Shown: in pieces, positions 29,691 to 39,200 of the stretch
Numbering within the stretch: the first letter of the stretch is position 1
Layout of the letters: every line of letters begins with the position of its first letter
Assembly: GCF_000599985.1 (NCBI RefSeq)
Contig: NZ_CP007445.1
Coordinates: forward strand, 186,001 to 250,000
Direction: 5' to 3'
Source: Gilliamella apicola
GTDB taxonomy: Bacteria; Pseudomonadota; Gammaproteobacteria; Enterobacterales; Orbaceae
Length of the DNA stretch: 64,000 nt
Position numbers and translations under genes: made by a program
Notes under the pieces: model-generated
Told to the model about the DNA's origin: nothing
The model's database searches: none
Seen by the model: the letters and a program-made list of their open reading frames with translations, nothing else

Positions 29691-31568
29691 ATGTCATCTT
29701 TGTCCAATAGCAAAGAATCTTTCGGTACATTATTAGGTTATGCGCCAGGTGGCGTTGCAATTTATTCATCTGATTATGAAACATTAGATTCCAACCTTTA
29801 CCCTAATGATGCCTCATTTCGCAGTTATTCTGGCCATGAATATATGGGATATAAATGGCAATGTGTCGAATTTGCTAGGCGATTTTTATTTTTAAATCAC
29901 GGTATTGTATTTACCGATGTGGGTATGGCGCATGAAATATTCTCGTTACGATTTTTAAGACATGTCATTAATGAAGCGATTTTACCTTTACAAGCATTTG
30001 CCAATGGCAGTAAACGTGTGCCAGAGGCTGGTGCATTATTAGTTTGGGATGATGGAGGCTTTTTTGATCGTACCGGTCATGTCGCTATTATTACTGAAGT
30101 ATTTGAAGATAAAATTCGGATCGCTGAACAAAATGTGAGGCATACACGTTTGCCAATTGGTCAGCAATGGACCCGTGAGCTTGCTATGACAAGAATAGAT
30201 GGCGGTTATCAGTTACATGACACGTTTGATGATACAACGATTCTTGGTTGGATGATTCAAACAGATAATACAGAACATAGTTTGCCACAACCCAATGTAC
30301 CTAATCCGTTGTTAGCAATCCACAGTGCTCATATTGAAAATGAAAGCCAATTTGATAAAAAGTGGCTAAATGAATTAGATACGCTCGAAAATGCCTATGT
30401 ATCAGCTACAGGGCATGCAATCAGCCATGACGATCAATATCGTTATTTCACCATTTCAGAAAGCGCGGAACAAGAGTTAATTCGTGCAACCAATGAATTA
30501 CATTTAATGTATTTACATGCTACTGAAAAAGTATTAAAAGATGATAGATTATTAATTAATTTTAATATTCCAGAAATATTATGGCCAAGGCTTAGACTTT
30601 CATGGCAACAGCGTCGCTATCAAATGATCACAGGAAGATTAGATTTTTGCATGGATGAACGAGGTTTTAAAGTTTACGAATATAACGCTGATTCAGCTTC
30701 TTGCCATACTGAAGCCGGACACATTCTTGATAAATGGGCAATTCAAGCAGGATTAAATGTGGGGGTCAATCCAAGTAGTGGTTTACTCAATTCTTTGGCT
30801 AATTGTTGGACACATAGCGATGCACAAGCTTTTGTTCATATCATGCAAGATAACGATAGTGAAGAAAATTATCATGCATTGTTTATGCAAACAGCCCTTA
30901 CACAAGCAGGATTTAGTAGCAAGATTCTACGTGGACTTAATGGGCTAAAATGGGATAAACGAGGTCGATTAGTTGATGATGAAGATCGACAAGTCACATG
31001 TGTTTGGAAAACATGGGCATGGGAAACCGTTCTAGAGCAACTACGAGAAGAAAGTGAAGCTCAGATTGCCGGCTTACCAATTCGTACTTGGCATCCTGAA
31101 AATGCGGTAAGGTTAATTGATGTGCTTTTACGACCAGAAGTATCAGTTTTTGAGCCTTTGTGGACGGTTATTCCAAGTAATAAAGCTATTTTGCCTGTTT
31201 TATGGTCTTTATTCCCAAACCACCGTTATTTATTAGAATCAACATTTGAACTTAATGACAGCTTAATTAAAAAAGGTTATGCCATTAAACCTATAGCAGG
31301 ACGACGCGGTAGTGATATTCAATTAGTTAGTAGTCAAGAACAGATTCTTGATAAAACAGTAGGAAAGTTTGCTAAGCAAGAAAACATTTATCAAGAACTT
31401 TGGTGTTTACCAAAGGTTGATGATCGTTATCTACAATTATGCACTTTTACTGTAGGTGGGCATTATGGCGGAGCATGTTTACGTTCAGATCCGTCTTTGG
31501 TTATAAGAGGTGAGAGTGATATGCAACCATTACGAGTTTTAACTGATGAGGAGTTTTTAAAACAATAA
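29691..31568 (+). CDS. gss: Glutathionylspermidine synthetase/amidase
   Basis: A bifunctional enzyme of 625 residues (E. coli Gss 619). The N-terminal CHAP amidase has its catalytic Cys58 in GYKWQCVEFARRF and a His in DRTGHVAIITEVF. The C-terminal ATP-grasp synthetase has YEYNADSASCHTEAGH and KPIAGRRGSDIQL. It joins glutathione and spermidine and hydrolyses the product. Such enzymes are scattered among enteric bacteria and kinetoplastids. It is monocistronic: a 282-nt gap separates it from srfA. Confidence 0.95.
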   Translation: MSSLSNSKESFGTLLGYAPGGVAIYSSDYETLDSNLYPNDASFRSYSGHEYMGYKWQCVEFARRFLFLNHGIVFTDVGMAHEIFSLRFLRHVINEAILPLQAFANGSKRVPEAGALLVWDDGGFFDRTGHVAIITEVFEDKIRIAEQNVRHTRLPIGQQWTRELAMTRIDGGYQLHDTFDDTTILGWMIQTDNTEHSLPQPNVPNPLLAIHSAHIENESQFDKKWLNELDTLENAYVSATGHAISHDDQYRYFTISESAEQELIRATNELHLMYLHATEKVLKDDRLLINFNIPEILWPRLRLSWQQRRYQMITGRLDFCMDERGFKVYEYNADSASCHTEAGHILDKWAIQAGLNVGVNPSSGLLNSLANCWTHSDAQAFVHIMQDNDSEENYHALFMQTALTQAGFSSKILRGLNGLKWDKRGRLVDDEDRQVTCVWKTWAWETVLEQLREESEAQIAGLPIRTWHPENAVRLIDVLLRPEVSVFEPLWTVIPSNKAILPVLWSLFPNHRYLLESTFELNDSLIKKGYAIKPIAGRRGSDIQLVSSQEQILDKTVGKFAKQENIYQELWCLPKVDDRYLQLCTFTVGGHYGGACLRSDPSLVIRGESDMQPLRVLTDEEFLKQ

Positions 31569-31850
31569 CAATAAAGAGTTTTTGTAAAAAAGTTTCAGGT
31601 TCTGCATACGTTTCAGTATAAAATTAAAAGAGAATAATACTATTAAGTGGTTTTATTATGATTTTTGTTGTACTAATACTTATTAATGTATTATTTTCTG
31701 TAATAAATATATAAAGCTTTAACTAATATTCAAATATGAAAGTCATACTATCGGAGAATCTAACAATTACAATAATAAATTTTTTTGTTAAAATTGATAT
31801 AATTATATAAAAATAATAACAAGATAAATACAATTAATAAGAAGGAATAT
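31569..31850. other. Spacer upstream of the srf cluster
   Basis: Very AT-rich. TATAAT at 31798-31803 is a possible -10 for the cluster, without a good -35. An 18-codon hydrophobic frame starts at 31658 but lacks coding support. AAGGA precedes the srfA ATG. No terminator for gss is obvious. Confidence 0.4.
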
Positions 31851-33362
31851 ATGGTAAATACTTTACTTCGAAGTGGTGATATAAAAGATTTCAAAATGCT
31901 GGGGCACGATGGTAAAGCCGCCTATTTAGTTGCTACACAAATCCGTGAAATGTTTAGAGTAAAGTTAGGTAAGCAGTATGCTGATTATTTAGCTATTCCA
32001 CAACGTAATGATCAAGGTAATATTGTTGATTGGTATATTCCTTTTGATTCAACTCAATCTGATGGACAATATGATATTGTTCCTTGGACTTCTGCCAGTG
32101 AATCAGAGCAAGAAGAAGCATTAATTTTACTCAAAGAGTTCGAAAATAAAGTTATCAATTTAGGCAAGCAACTTGCGAGCAATCCAAATTTAGCAGGTGA
32201 TCAATTACTTTTTAGTCGCCTGATTTATGATCCCAAAAATAATATTGATAGTTCTGAACCTAATTTGATGGCAATACGTTTTCCAAGTAATCAATTTGTT
32301 TATATTGTTAATGGTAAACCTGTGATTACTTTTTGGGGATTTGTATATCCACAAACACCGCAAAATAATTCACCATTTAATTGTTTGCAATCTATAAAAC
32401 AACCAATTCCTTTAGCATCAACAGTAACTGAACCTGAGGTAATTAAAAAACCATGGTGGAAACGTTGGTGGGCGTGGTTGCTTGGTTTGTTGCTTTTATT
32501 ATTGCTATTATTTGCAATATTTTTGTTACGAGGCTGTGGGCAAAATTTGGGCGTTTCTATTAATCATGAAATAGCAAAGGAAAATAATATTAATCAACTT
32601 TTGCCAGCAGATGAAAAACAAGATGTAAAAGAAATAAAAAACAAAGATCAAGTGATTGATAGACAAATTAATGTTATCAATGGTACCAAAAATAATTTAA
32701 AGGATGTAGTTGATGCTAATGGCGTGCCTATAAACACTGAAGTTCAAGGAGATACTCTTAATACTGTTGATCCAAACGCAATACCTAATAATGTTGAAAA
32801 TAATGGTGATATTAATCAAATTCCAGACGCTTTAAATAGTAATGATGACAAAGTAGGTGATCCTAATTTAGTTGAATCCGATAAAAAAGATAATTTGGAT
32901 GGCACAAAAGATGAAGACAATAAAGGTCAAATACCTGAAGAATCAAATAAAGATAATAATTCTGATACTAATGTGAATCCAGATAAATTGGATAATTTAA
33001 CTTTATCTCCAGATCAAATAAAGCAAGGCTCCACTAAATTTTTGGATGGGCAATGGTCTGTTAGTGGAGGAATTCAAGACAAGGCTACTGGTAAACCATT
33101 ACAATTGAGTTATGAACTTAAAGATGGAAATGGCCAAGTTACTATTACTCGTAGTGATGGCGTTAAATGCGTTGGTCAAGTTGATAGTGGTATTCAAAAT
33201 GCTAATTTAAGTATTGGTGGTAATAACCAAGCTATCTGTAGTGACAATACCAAATATCAACTACCTAAGATTCAGTGTAAATCAGGCAACAATAATCAAG
33301 CTGATTGTCAGGGAATTTATGATAATGGAACTTCGTTCCCAATTACGATGAAAAAACAATAA
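31851..33362 (+). CDS. srfA: SrfA-family bitopic membrane protein
   Basis: A 503-residue protein. The cytoplasmic N-domain (about 1-190; DYLAIPQRNDQGN, VDWYIPF, FVYIVNGKPVITFWGF) is followed by a tryptophan-rich boundary and one membrane helix (about 208-227). An Asn/Asp-rich linker leads to a C-terminal periplasmic domain with four Cys (KFLDGQWSVSGGIQDKATG; KCVGQ, AICSD, IQCKS, ADCQG). The layout and the srfB-srfC neighbours fit the SrfA family, named for SsrB-regulated factors in Salmonella; the role is not settled. It begins the cluster with AAGGA ahead of the ATG. The N-domain resembles that of the two vWA proteins downstream. Confidence 0.78.
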   Translation: MVNTLLRSGDIKDFKMLGHDGKAAYLVATQIREMFRVKLGKQYADYLAIPQRNDQGNIVDWYIPFDSTQSDGQYDIVPWTSASESEQEEALILLKEFENKVINLGKQLASNPNLAGDQLLFSRLIYDPKNNIDSSEPNLMAIRFPSNQFVYIVNGKPVITFWGFVYPQTPQNNSPFNCLQSIKQPIPLASTVTEPEVIKKPWWKRWWAWLLGLLLLLLLLFAIFLLRGCGQNLGVSINHEIAKENNINQLLPADEKQDVKEIKNKDQVIDRQINVINGTKNNLKDVVDANGVPINTEVQGDTLNTVDPNAIPNNVENNGDINQIPDALNSNDDKVGDPNLVESDKKDNLDGTKDEDNKGQIPEESNKDNNSDTNVNPDKLDNLTLSPDQIKQGSTKFLDGQWSVSGGIQDKATGKPLQLSYELKDGNGQVTITRSDGVKCVGQVDSGIQNANLSIGGNNQAICSDNTKYQLPKIQCKSGNNNQADCQGIYDNGTSFPITMKKQ

Positions 33363-33370
33363 GGTTGTAT

Positions 33371-36300
33371 ATGCTTCCAGAAACACGCAACTATGGTCAA
33401 GAAGTTACACTTATAATGAATAGTGGAATTCAATTTCTTGATTTTGCCCTAAAAATAGATTGGAAAGATAATCAATGGCGCAGTAAAATTAATGGTAGTT
33501 TTATTGATCCTTCTGAAAGTGGGGCGCTAGTTAGATTAATTGAAGATAGTAATAATGGCAAATTTTTTGTACCAGATAATCTCTCTTTTGCTGTAACTCC
33601 TACACAAGAGATTAGTGTTGATCAATCATTAAAATTGTATGATGGTATTTGGTTGCCTGTTCCTGTTTTAAGATCAATACCACCTGAACGATTTGATAAA
33701 GGACCTCATAACTGGAGTCGTGTAAGGATTGTTAGCATTCCAGAAGGAGAAGATCCTGATGGCTATACACACCGCATAACTTTTGCATTTGATACTAAAA
33801 TCTTTGCAAACATGCAAGACGTTGTTTACTTAGCACCTACTGAAAATGATGTAAAAACAGGTTCAGTATTTAGTCTAGCACATCGCTCAGATCAGGTTTC
33901 TTGGTATCTAGAACTAAAATGGATAACAAGTTGGTTAATTGACTTGTTCCAAGAATTAGCTCCTCAGCCTGAACGACTAAAAATACACAAAGATGATATT
34001 GAATTAGAAATAAGTAATAAAGCTTATTATGGACATTATCTGAACATTCTTAATTTGCTCGCAGATTCAATACAGCTACCAACAATCAAAATAGTATCAA
34101 ACGCTAAAAATGATGTTGTCAAATCAATTCCTGTCGATATGATTCTTGATGTTGGAAACAGTCGAACTTGTGGGATTTTAATAGAAGATCATATTCAAGA
34201 TAAAGATACTTTAAATCATCGGTATGAGCTTGAAATTCGTGATCTTACCCAACCAGAACATATTTATAATGAACCTTTTGAAAGCCGAGTTGAATTTGCG
34301 CAAACTTTCTTTGGTAAGGAACATTATTCTTTACAAAGTGGAAGGCGAGACACTTTTCGCTGGCCAAGTATTGTACGAGTAGGTAAAGAAGCCAGCCGAC
34401 TTGCAAGCCGACGTGAAGGTAATGAAGGCGCAACAGGCCTTTCAAGCCCAAAACGTTATTTGTGGGATAAAGATAAGTACGAACAAGGTTGGCGCTTTAA
34501 CTCCCATTATGTAAAAAGTGATCATGAACCGTTTGCAACAGCGGAACCTTTTTCAAGTTTAATTAATGAATATGGCGAAGCGCTACATATTTTAAGTAAT
34601 GATATTGAAGAAGAGTATGATCGTAAAATGCCGGTTTTTCATCCAAAATACTCGCGTAGTTCTTTAATGACATTCATGCTATGTGAAGTTTTAATGCATG
34701 CTTTAATGCAAATAAATAGTGTTGCTCAACGAAATAAACTTGAACATGCTAAAACTCCTCGTAATTTGCGTTCTATCATTTTAACTATTCCACCAGCAAT
34801 GCCTAAACCTGAACAGGCAATTTTTAAAAGTTGTGTTTATCAAGCTATAGGGCTTGTTTGGAAAAGTCTTGGTTGGGATAATTCAGATAATAATATTGAT
34901 TTTAATAATCCTGAGCAATTAAGAAGTATTTGGCCAAATATTCCAGAAGTTTATATTCAATGGGATGAAGCAACCTGTGGTCAAATTGTTTATCTGTTTA
35001 ACGAAACACAAAATAATTATAATGGACGCAGTGAAGAATTTATTGCATCAGTAGTACGTCCTGATAAAGTTAATAAGCAAAAACTAACGATTGCAACTGT
35101 TGATATAGGTGGTGGTACAACTGATCTAGTTATTAATGATTACGAACTTGATTATGGTAGCAGCAAGCAAACAAATGGTAGCAATACTTATATTGTTCCT
35201 ATTCAACGTTTTCGAGATGGATTCAAAGTTGCCGGAGATGATATTTTACTCGATATAATTCAAGATGTTGTATTGACCGCCTTAACCAATGGTTTAAAAC
35301 AAGCTGGCTTAACTGATCCAAATCCAATTTTATCAACAATAATTGGTTCACAGCAACTTTCTATTCAAGATGCGGTATTACGCCAACAACTCAACTTGCA
35401 GCTATTTACACCAATTGGATTACAAGTGTTAAAGCAATATGAGCTTTATGATCCACTTCATGCAGATCAACATGTGTATAACGCTACTTTCAGTGAGTTA
35501 CTACAGCATACTTCTATGACTGATCATGTTTTGAATTTTATTAATGAACCGATTAGACGAGCTTTAAATAATCCAACATTTTCAGTGCTTGATGTAAGTA
35601 TAGAGATTAATTTGAAACGTATTCATCATTTATTTATTCGTGGTGATTATTATAATATCTGTAAGACATTTGATGCATTATCTGAAATTATCAGTTGTTA
35701 TCAATGTGATGTATTGTTGCTAACGGGGCGCCCATCACGTTTACCTGGCGTTCAAAGTTATTTCCGTTCTCGCTTATCAATACCTTCGGGAAGAATTTTA
35801 CCATTACATGGCTATTATACGGGAGGGTGGTATCCGTTTCATAAACAAGAACGAATCGATGATCCAAAAACTACAGCTGCTGTTGGGGCAATGCTCTGTT
35901 TTTTAAGTAAGAATTTAAGACTACCAAATTTTTATTTTAGATCATCAAATATCGATTTATATTCAACGGTTAAATATATTGGTCTGCTCGATAATCTAAA
36001 TATGATAAAAGATGAAAATATTTATTATCGAGATATTGATTTAGATGATCCTGATTATGATTTTCCTGATATCTCTTTTGAGATCCGAGGTACAACCAGA
36101 CTCGGCTTTAAACAATTAGAAATTGATCGTTGGCCTGCATCACCAATTTATATTTTAACGATTGAAAATAGCGATGTTGCTAGAAGGCTCAGTGCTGAAG
36201 GTGTTGTTTTAGAAGTGACATTAGGAATAAAAAACCGACAAAAAATGGTTGAAAATTTCTATATTAAAGATGTTAAAGCTTCTGATGGACGTGCTTGTAA

Positions 36301-36397
36301 CAAAACCAAGGATATAAAGCTAAATTTAAATACAATGGTAAATTCAGGTTTAATTAGTACACAATATTGGCTTGATAGTGGAATGATAAAGCGATGA
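33371..36397 (+). CDS. srfB: SrfB, Hsp70/actin-fold ATPase-like protein
   Basis: About 1,008 residues. The ATG at 33371 is chosen, with AAGG six nt before it; TTG at 33365 is an alternative in frame. A phosphate-1 loop ILDVGNSRTCGIL (about 258), a phosphate-2 loop TVDIGGGTTDLVI (about 577) and an adenosine-type motif LLLTGRPSRLPG (about 783) show an Hsp70/actin nucleotide-binding fold with large insertions. It is predicted cytoplasmic, with no membrane segment. Its N-terminus (VTLIMNSGIQFLDFAL) is a family signature. It overlaps srfC by 4 nt, so the ATPase and GTPase are probably made in fixed ratio. Partner proteins and substrate are unknown. Confidence 0.85.
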   Translation: MLPETRNYGQEVTLIMNSGIQFLDFALKIDWKDNQWRSKINGSFIDPSESGALVRLIEDSNNGKFFVPDNLSFAVTPTQEISVDQSLKLYDGIWLPVPVLRSIPPERFDKGPHNWSRVRIVSIPEGEDPDGYTHRITFAFDTKIFANMQDVVYLAPTENDVKTGSVFSLAHRSDQVSWYLELKWITSWLIDLFQELAPQPERLKIHKDDIELEISNKAYYGHYLNILNLLADSIQLPTIKIVSNAKNDVVKSIPVDMILDVGNSRTCGILIEDHIQDKDTLNHRYELEIRDLTQPEHIYNEPFESRVEFAQTFFGKEHYSLQSGRRDTFRWPSIVRVGKEASRLASRREGNEGATGLSSPKRYLWDKDKYEQGWRFNSHYVKSDHEPFATAEPFSSLINEYGEALHILSNDIEEEYDRKMPVFHPKYSRSSLMTFMLCEVLMHALMQINSVAQRNKLEHAKTPRNLRSIILTIPPAMPKPEQAIFKSCVYQAIGLVWKSLGWDNSDNNIDFNNPEQLRSIWPNIPEVYIQWDEATCGQIVYLFNETQNNYNGRSEEFIASVVRPDKVNKQKLTIATVDIGGGTTDLVINDYELDYGSSKQTNGSNTYIVPIQRFRDGFKVAGDDILLDIIQDVVLTALTNGLKQAGLTDPNPILSTIIGSQQLSIQDAVLRQQLNLQLFTPIGLQVLKQYELYDPLHADQHVYNATFSELLQHTSMTDHVLNFINEPIRRALNNPTFSVLDVSIEINLKRIHHLFIRGDYYNICKTFDALSEIISCYQCDVLLLTGRPSRLPGVQSYFRSRLSIPSGRILPLHGYYTGGWYPFHKQERIDDPKTTAAVGAMLCFLSKNLRLPNFYFRSSNIDLYSTVKYIGLLDNLNMIKDENIYYRDIDLDDPDYDFPDISFEIRGTTRLGFKQLEIDRWPASPIYILTIENSDVARRLSAEGVVLEVTLGIKNRQKMVENFYIKDVKASDGRACNKTKDIKLNLNTMVNSGLISTQYWLDSGMIKR

Positions 36398-39069
36398 AAA
36401 ATTTAAACGAACAACTACCTAAATCCTGGGAACAGGTTTATCAAGCATCAGCAAAGGCCATTGAATGGGTGGATGAAACTCGCAATTCATCTAAACGTCT
36501 GAATAATGAAGCTGATAGTTTAATTCTCGATCTTCGACGTCTCCGTAATAGTGCAAAAAAGTTAGGTGATGTATCAGGTAAATCTGTTGCAGTTGGTTTT
36601 TTTGGTTTATCGCAGGCAGGAAAATCTTATCTAATTTCAGCATTAGCAGCAGGTCAAAATGGCAAACTTGAAACTGTTGTTGATAATGAAATTTTAGATT
36701 TTATCGATCATGTTAATCCAGTCGGTAGTGGTAAAGAGGCAACGGGTCTTGTGACTCGTTTTAGCCGAATAGCTAAAGGAGGTATTGCCAACTATCCTTT
36801 AGAACTAAAACTCTTTCAAGAAATTGAAATTGTTAAAATTTTAATTAATGCTTATTTTAAAGATTTTGATCAACAAAGAATTAGTAATAAAATCGAATTT
36901 TCCTCATTAAATCAGCTTATTCAAAATATTGAAAGTAAAAAACAAGATGAGTATACAGGTGGTATTACTGAAGATGATATTGTTGATCTATATGATTATC
37001 TAGCTGAAAATTTTGGTAATTCGCTTGAAGGATTAAAAGGTGGTTATTGGGAAAAAGTAATGTATTTGCTACCGTATCTTAAAACTTCTGAACGTAGTGC
37101 ACTTTTTTCTATTTTATGGGGCGGTATTAGTGAAATTACGGCTGTCTATATACAATTAGCGACAACATTAGCTAGCTTAAATTATGTTAGTACAGTATAC
37201 GCACCAATTTCTGTATTAGTTAAAGATAATAATGGTACTAAGTCACAAATTGATAGTATTATGAATGTCGATATCCTTGAACGATTAAATACTGACCGTG
37301 ACTCATCAGTAACTATTACTCCTCAAAATGGTGTACCAACCTCGATTTCTCTAGCTCAACTTGCTTTTTTAACCGCTGAATTAACTTTTCCATTAGTAAA
37401 TCAAACGCGTGTGCCTACGTTTGAAAAAGTTGATTTGCTTGATTTCCCAGGATATCGTGGACGATTAAATTTAACTTCTATTTCAGATGTTAAAGAAGGT
37501 AATCCTATTGCCCAACTTTTATTACGGGGTAAAGTTGCTTATCTTTTCGAAAAATACACTGATAATCAAGAAATGAATGTTCTTGTTGTTTGTACACCAT
37601 CAGATAAGCAATCTGATGTGAACGATGTTGGTCCCGTTCTTGAACGTTGGATAGATAAGACCCAAGGAGAGTCAGCAGAAAAAAGAGCGACTAAAAAAGC
37701 TGGACTATTATGGGCTATTACCATGTTCGATAAACGGATTAGCAACTCATTAACTTTATCAGAAGATAATCTTAAAAATAGTTGGGGTAAAGGTGGATTA
37801 CTACAACAAACCATTTTAGAACGTTTTGGTAACTATGATTGGTTAACAAATTGGTTTAATGAACATAAATTCAACAACGTTTTTTTAGTACGAAAGCCAG
37901 GTTTTGATGTACCATTTTTAAATACTGATGCAGAGACAAAACTTGAATTATCTTACAACGATACTTATCAAGAAAAAATGCAAATTTTAAAAAATACATT
38001 TGTTGAAGATCCTGATATCAAAGAGTATGTGAACGCTCCAGATCAAACATGGGATGCCATGTTAAAATTAAATGATGGTGGTATTGGAAGAATTAGTCAA
38101 TATTTAGAACAAGTTGCTATTACTGAAATCAAACAACAACGCATTGTTGAACAACTCAATGAAAAAATTGATTATATTATTAATATGCGTTTTGATACTT
38201 GGTATCAGGCAGATAATGATGAAGAACTTGGCAAGAAAAAACAGATTATTGCTAATGTTGTTAAAGAACTACAGGTAAAAGCCTTATTATTGGGTGAACT
38301 ACTTAAAGTATTAGAACTACCTGAGCAAACCATTCGTGCGATTTATCATACTAGTGAAGCAGATACTGATACATCTAAAAACGAAGCTCATAATGATATG
38401 GTCAATGATATATCAACCGATTTTGCATTAAATACCGATTTTGAATTATTTTCTGATGATAATTTCTCATCTAATATAAAACCAGTAACCATTTTACCAA
38501 CTGAATGTAAATTGGCTAAAACAATATTTACTACATGGCTAGAATATTTAAGAAATATTGTTTTAGATAAACATATTTTGCAATTTTTTGGTTTGGAGCA
38601 AAAATCACTATCTTTTATTGTCGAAGAGCTTATCACTGCAGCAAATCGTCTAAAAATTGAAGCAAGTTTAACTGAACGAATATTGCAAAATGAAAATACA
38701 GGTAGTAAACGCGATGATCTAGAGTCTAGACAAGTGAGCACTATACATACTTTATTGGCAGACTTCATTGCATGGCTCGGTTTTGTTCAAGGGCAATCTA
38801 TTGAAATACCAATGAGCAGAGTTAATCAAGGTAAACCAATATTTTCTTCACCATTGAGCCAATTTTCAAGTCAATTATCACATCCACTACCAGTACTTGA
38901 TGATAAGACTAAAAATTATTCTCAATTTGCTATATTTGATTGGTTTATTGCATTTGCTATGCTTGCTCAAGAAAATGTTGGGCACCATGCTGGACGTGAA
39001 ATAAGTCAAGAACAAAACTCTCGACTTGGTGAGATTTTAATGTTCTTTAAACAATCACAAATAAAATAG
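36394..39069 (+). CDS. srfC: SrfC, dynamin-like GTPase-type protein
   Basis: An 891-residue cytoplasmic protein. The P-loop GFFGLSQAGKSYLISAL lies at residues 69-85. A switch II/Walker B DLLDFPGYRGR is at about 347-357, and ITMFDKRI near 441 stands where a G4 motif would be. Long helical regions follow, with no clear membrane span. This is the plan of bacterial dynamin-like or SrfC-family GTPases. It overlaps srfB by ATGA. Two hairpins follow the stop codon before the next gene. GTP use and membrane remodelling are inference from fold; only the motifs are seen. Confidence 0.82.
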   Translation: MKNLNEQLPKSWEQVYQASAKAIEWVDETRNSSKRLNNEADSLILDLRRLRNSAKKLGDVSGKSVAVGFFGLSQAGKSYLISALAAGQNGKLETVVDNEILDFIDHVNPVGSGKEATGLVTRFSRIAKGGIANYPLELKLFQEIEIVKILINAYFKDFDQQRISNKIEFSSLNQLIQNIESKKQDEYTGGITEDDIVDLYDYLAENFGNSLEGLKGGYWEKVMYLLPYLKTSERSALFSILWGGISEITAVYIQLATTLASLNYVSTVYAPISVLVKDNNGTKSQIDSIMNVDILERLNTDRDSSVTITPQNGVPTSISLAQLAFLTAELTFPLVNQTRVPTFEKVDLLDFPGYRGRLNLTSISDVKEGNPIAQLLLRGKVAYLFEKYTDNQEMNVLVVCTPSDKQSDVNDVGPVLERWIDKTQGESAEKRATKKAGLLWAITMFDKRISNSLTLSEDNLKNSWGKGGLLQQTILERFGNYDWLTNWFNEHKFNNVFLVRKPGFDVPFLNTDAETKLELSYNDTYQEKMQILKNTFVEDPDIKEYVNAPDQTWDAMLKLNDGGIGRISQYLEQVAITEIKQQRIVEQLNEKIDYIINMRFDTWYQADNDEELGKKKQIIANVVKELQVKALLLGELLKVLELPEQTIRAIYHTSEADTDTSKNEAHNDMVNDISTDFALNTDFELFSDDNFSSNIKPVTILPTECKLAKTIFTTWLEYLRNIVLDKHILQFFGLEQKSLSFIVEELITAANRLKIEASLTERILQNENTGSKRDDLESRQVSTIHTLLADFIAWLGFVQGQSIEIPMSRVNQGKPIFSSPLSQFSSQLSHPLPVLDDKTKNYSQFAIFDWFIAFAMLAQENVGHHAGREISQEQNSRLGEILMFFKQSQIK

Positions 39070-39118
39070 TTATTTTAAATAAAATAAGTGATAATCATTT
39101 TATCGTCATTAAATAAAT

Positions 39119-39139
39119 AAGGTAGCATGAAGCTACCTT
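39119..39139 (+). other. Hairpin 1 after srfC
   Basis: AAGGTAGC / GCTACCTT, 8-bp perfect stem with a 5-nt loop and no T run behind it, so more likely a processing or stability element than a terminator. Confidence 0.55.
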
Positions 39140-39149
39140 GGTTTATGAA

Positions 39150-39176
39150 AAGTTTATCAATCTATATTGATAAACT
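39150..39176 (+). other. Hairpin 2 before the next gene
   Basis: AGTTTATCAA (39151-39160) / TTGATAAACT (39167-39176), perfect 10-bp stem, 6-nt loop, then CTTAGTTG. It lies only 11 nt behind hairpin 1 and 24 nt before the next start codon. Confidence 0.55.
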
Positions 39177-39200
39177 CTTAGTTGTGAAATAGAGGATATC

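Noticed and set aside
31658..31714. 18-codon hydrophobic frame upstream of srfA
   Set aside because: Starts with ATG but has a poor ribosome site, sits in extreme AT-rich sequence, and no family is known; mentioned only in the spacer entry.
38388..38768. 126-codon antisense frame within srfC
   Set aside because: Shadow of a strongly coding gene; composition is that of a complementary strand, with no start context.
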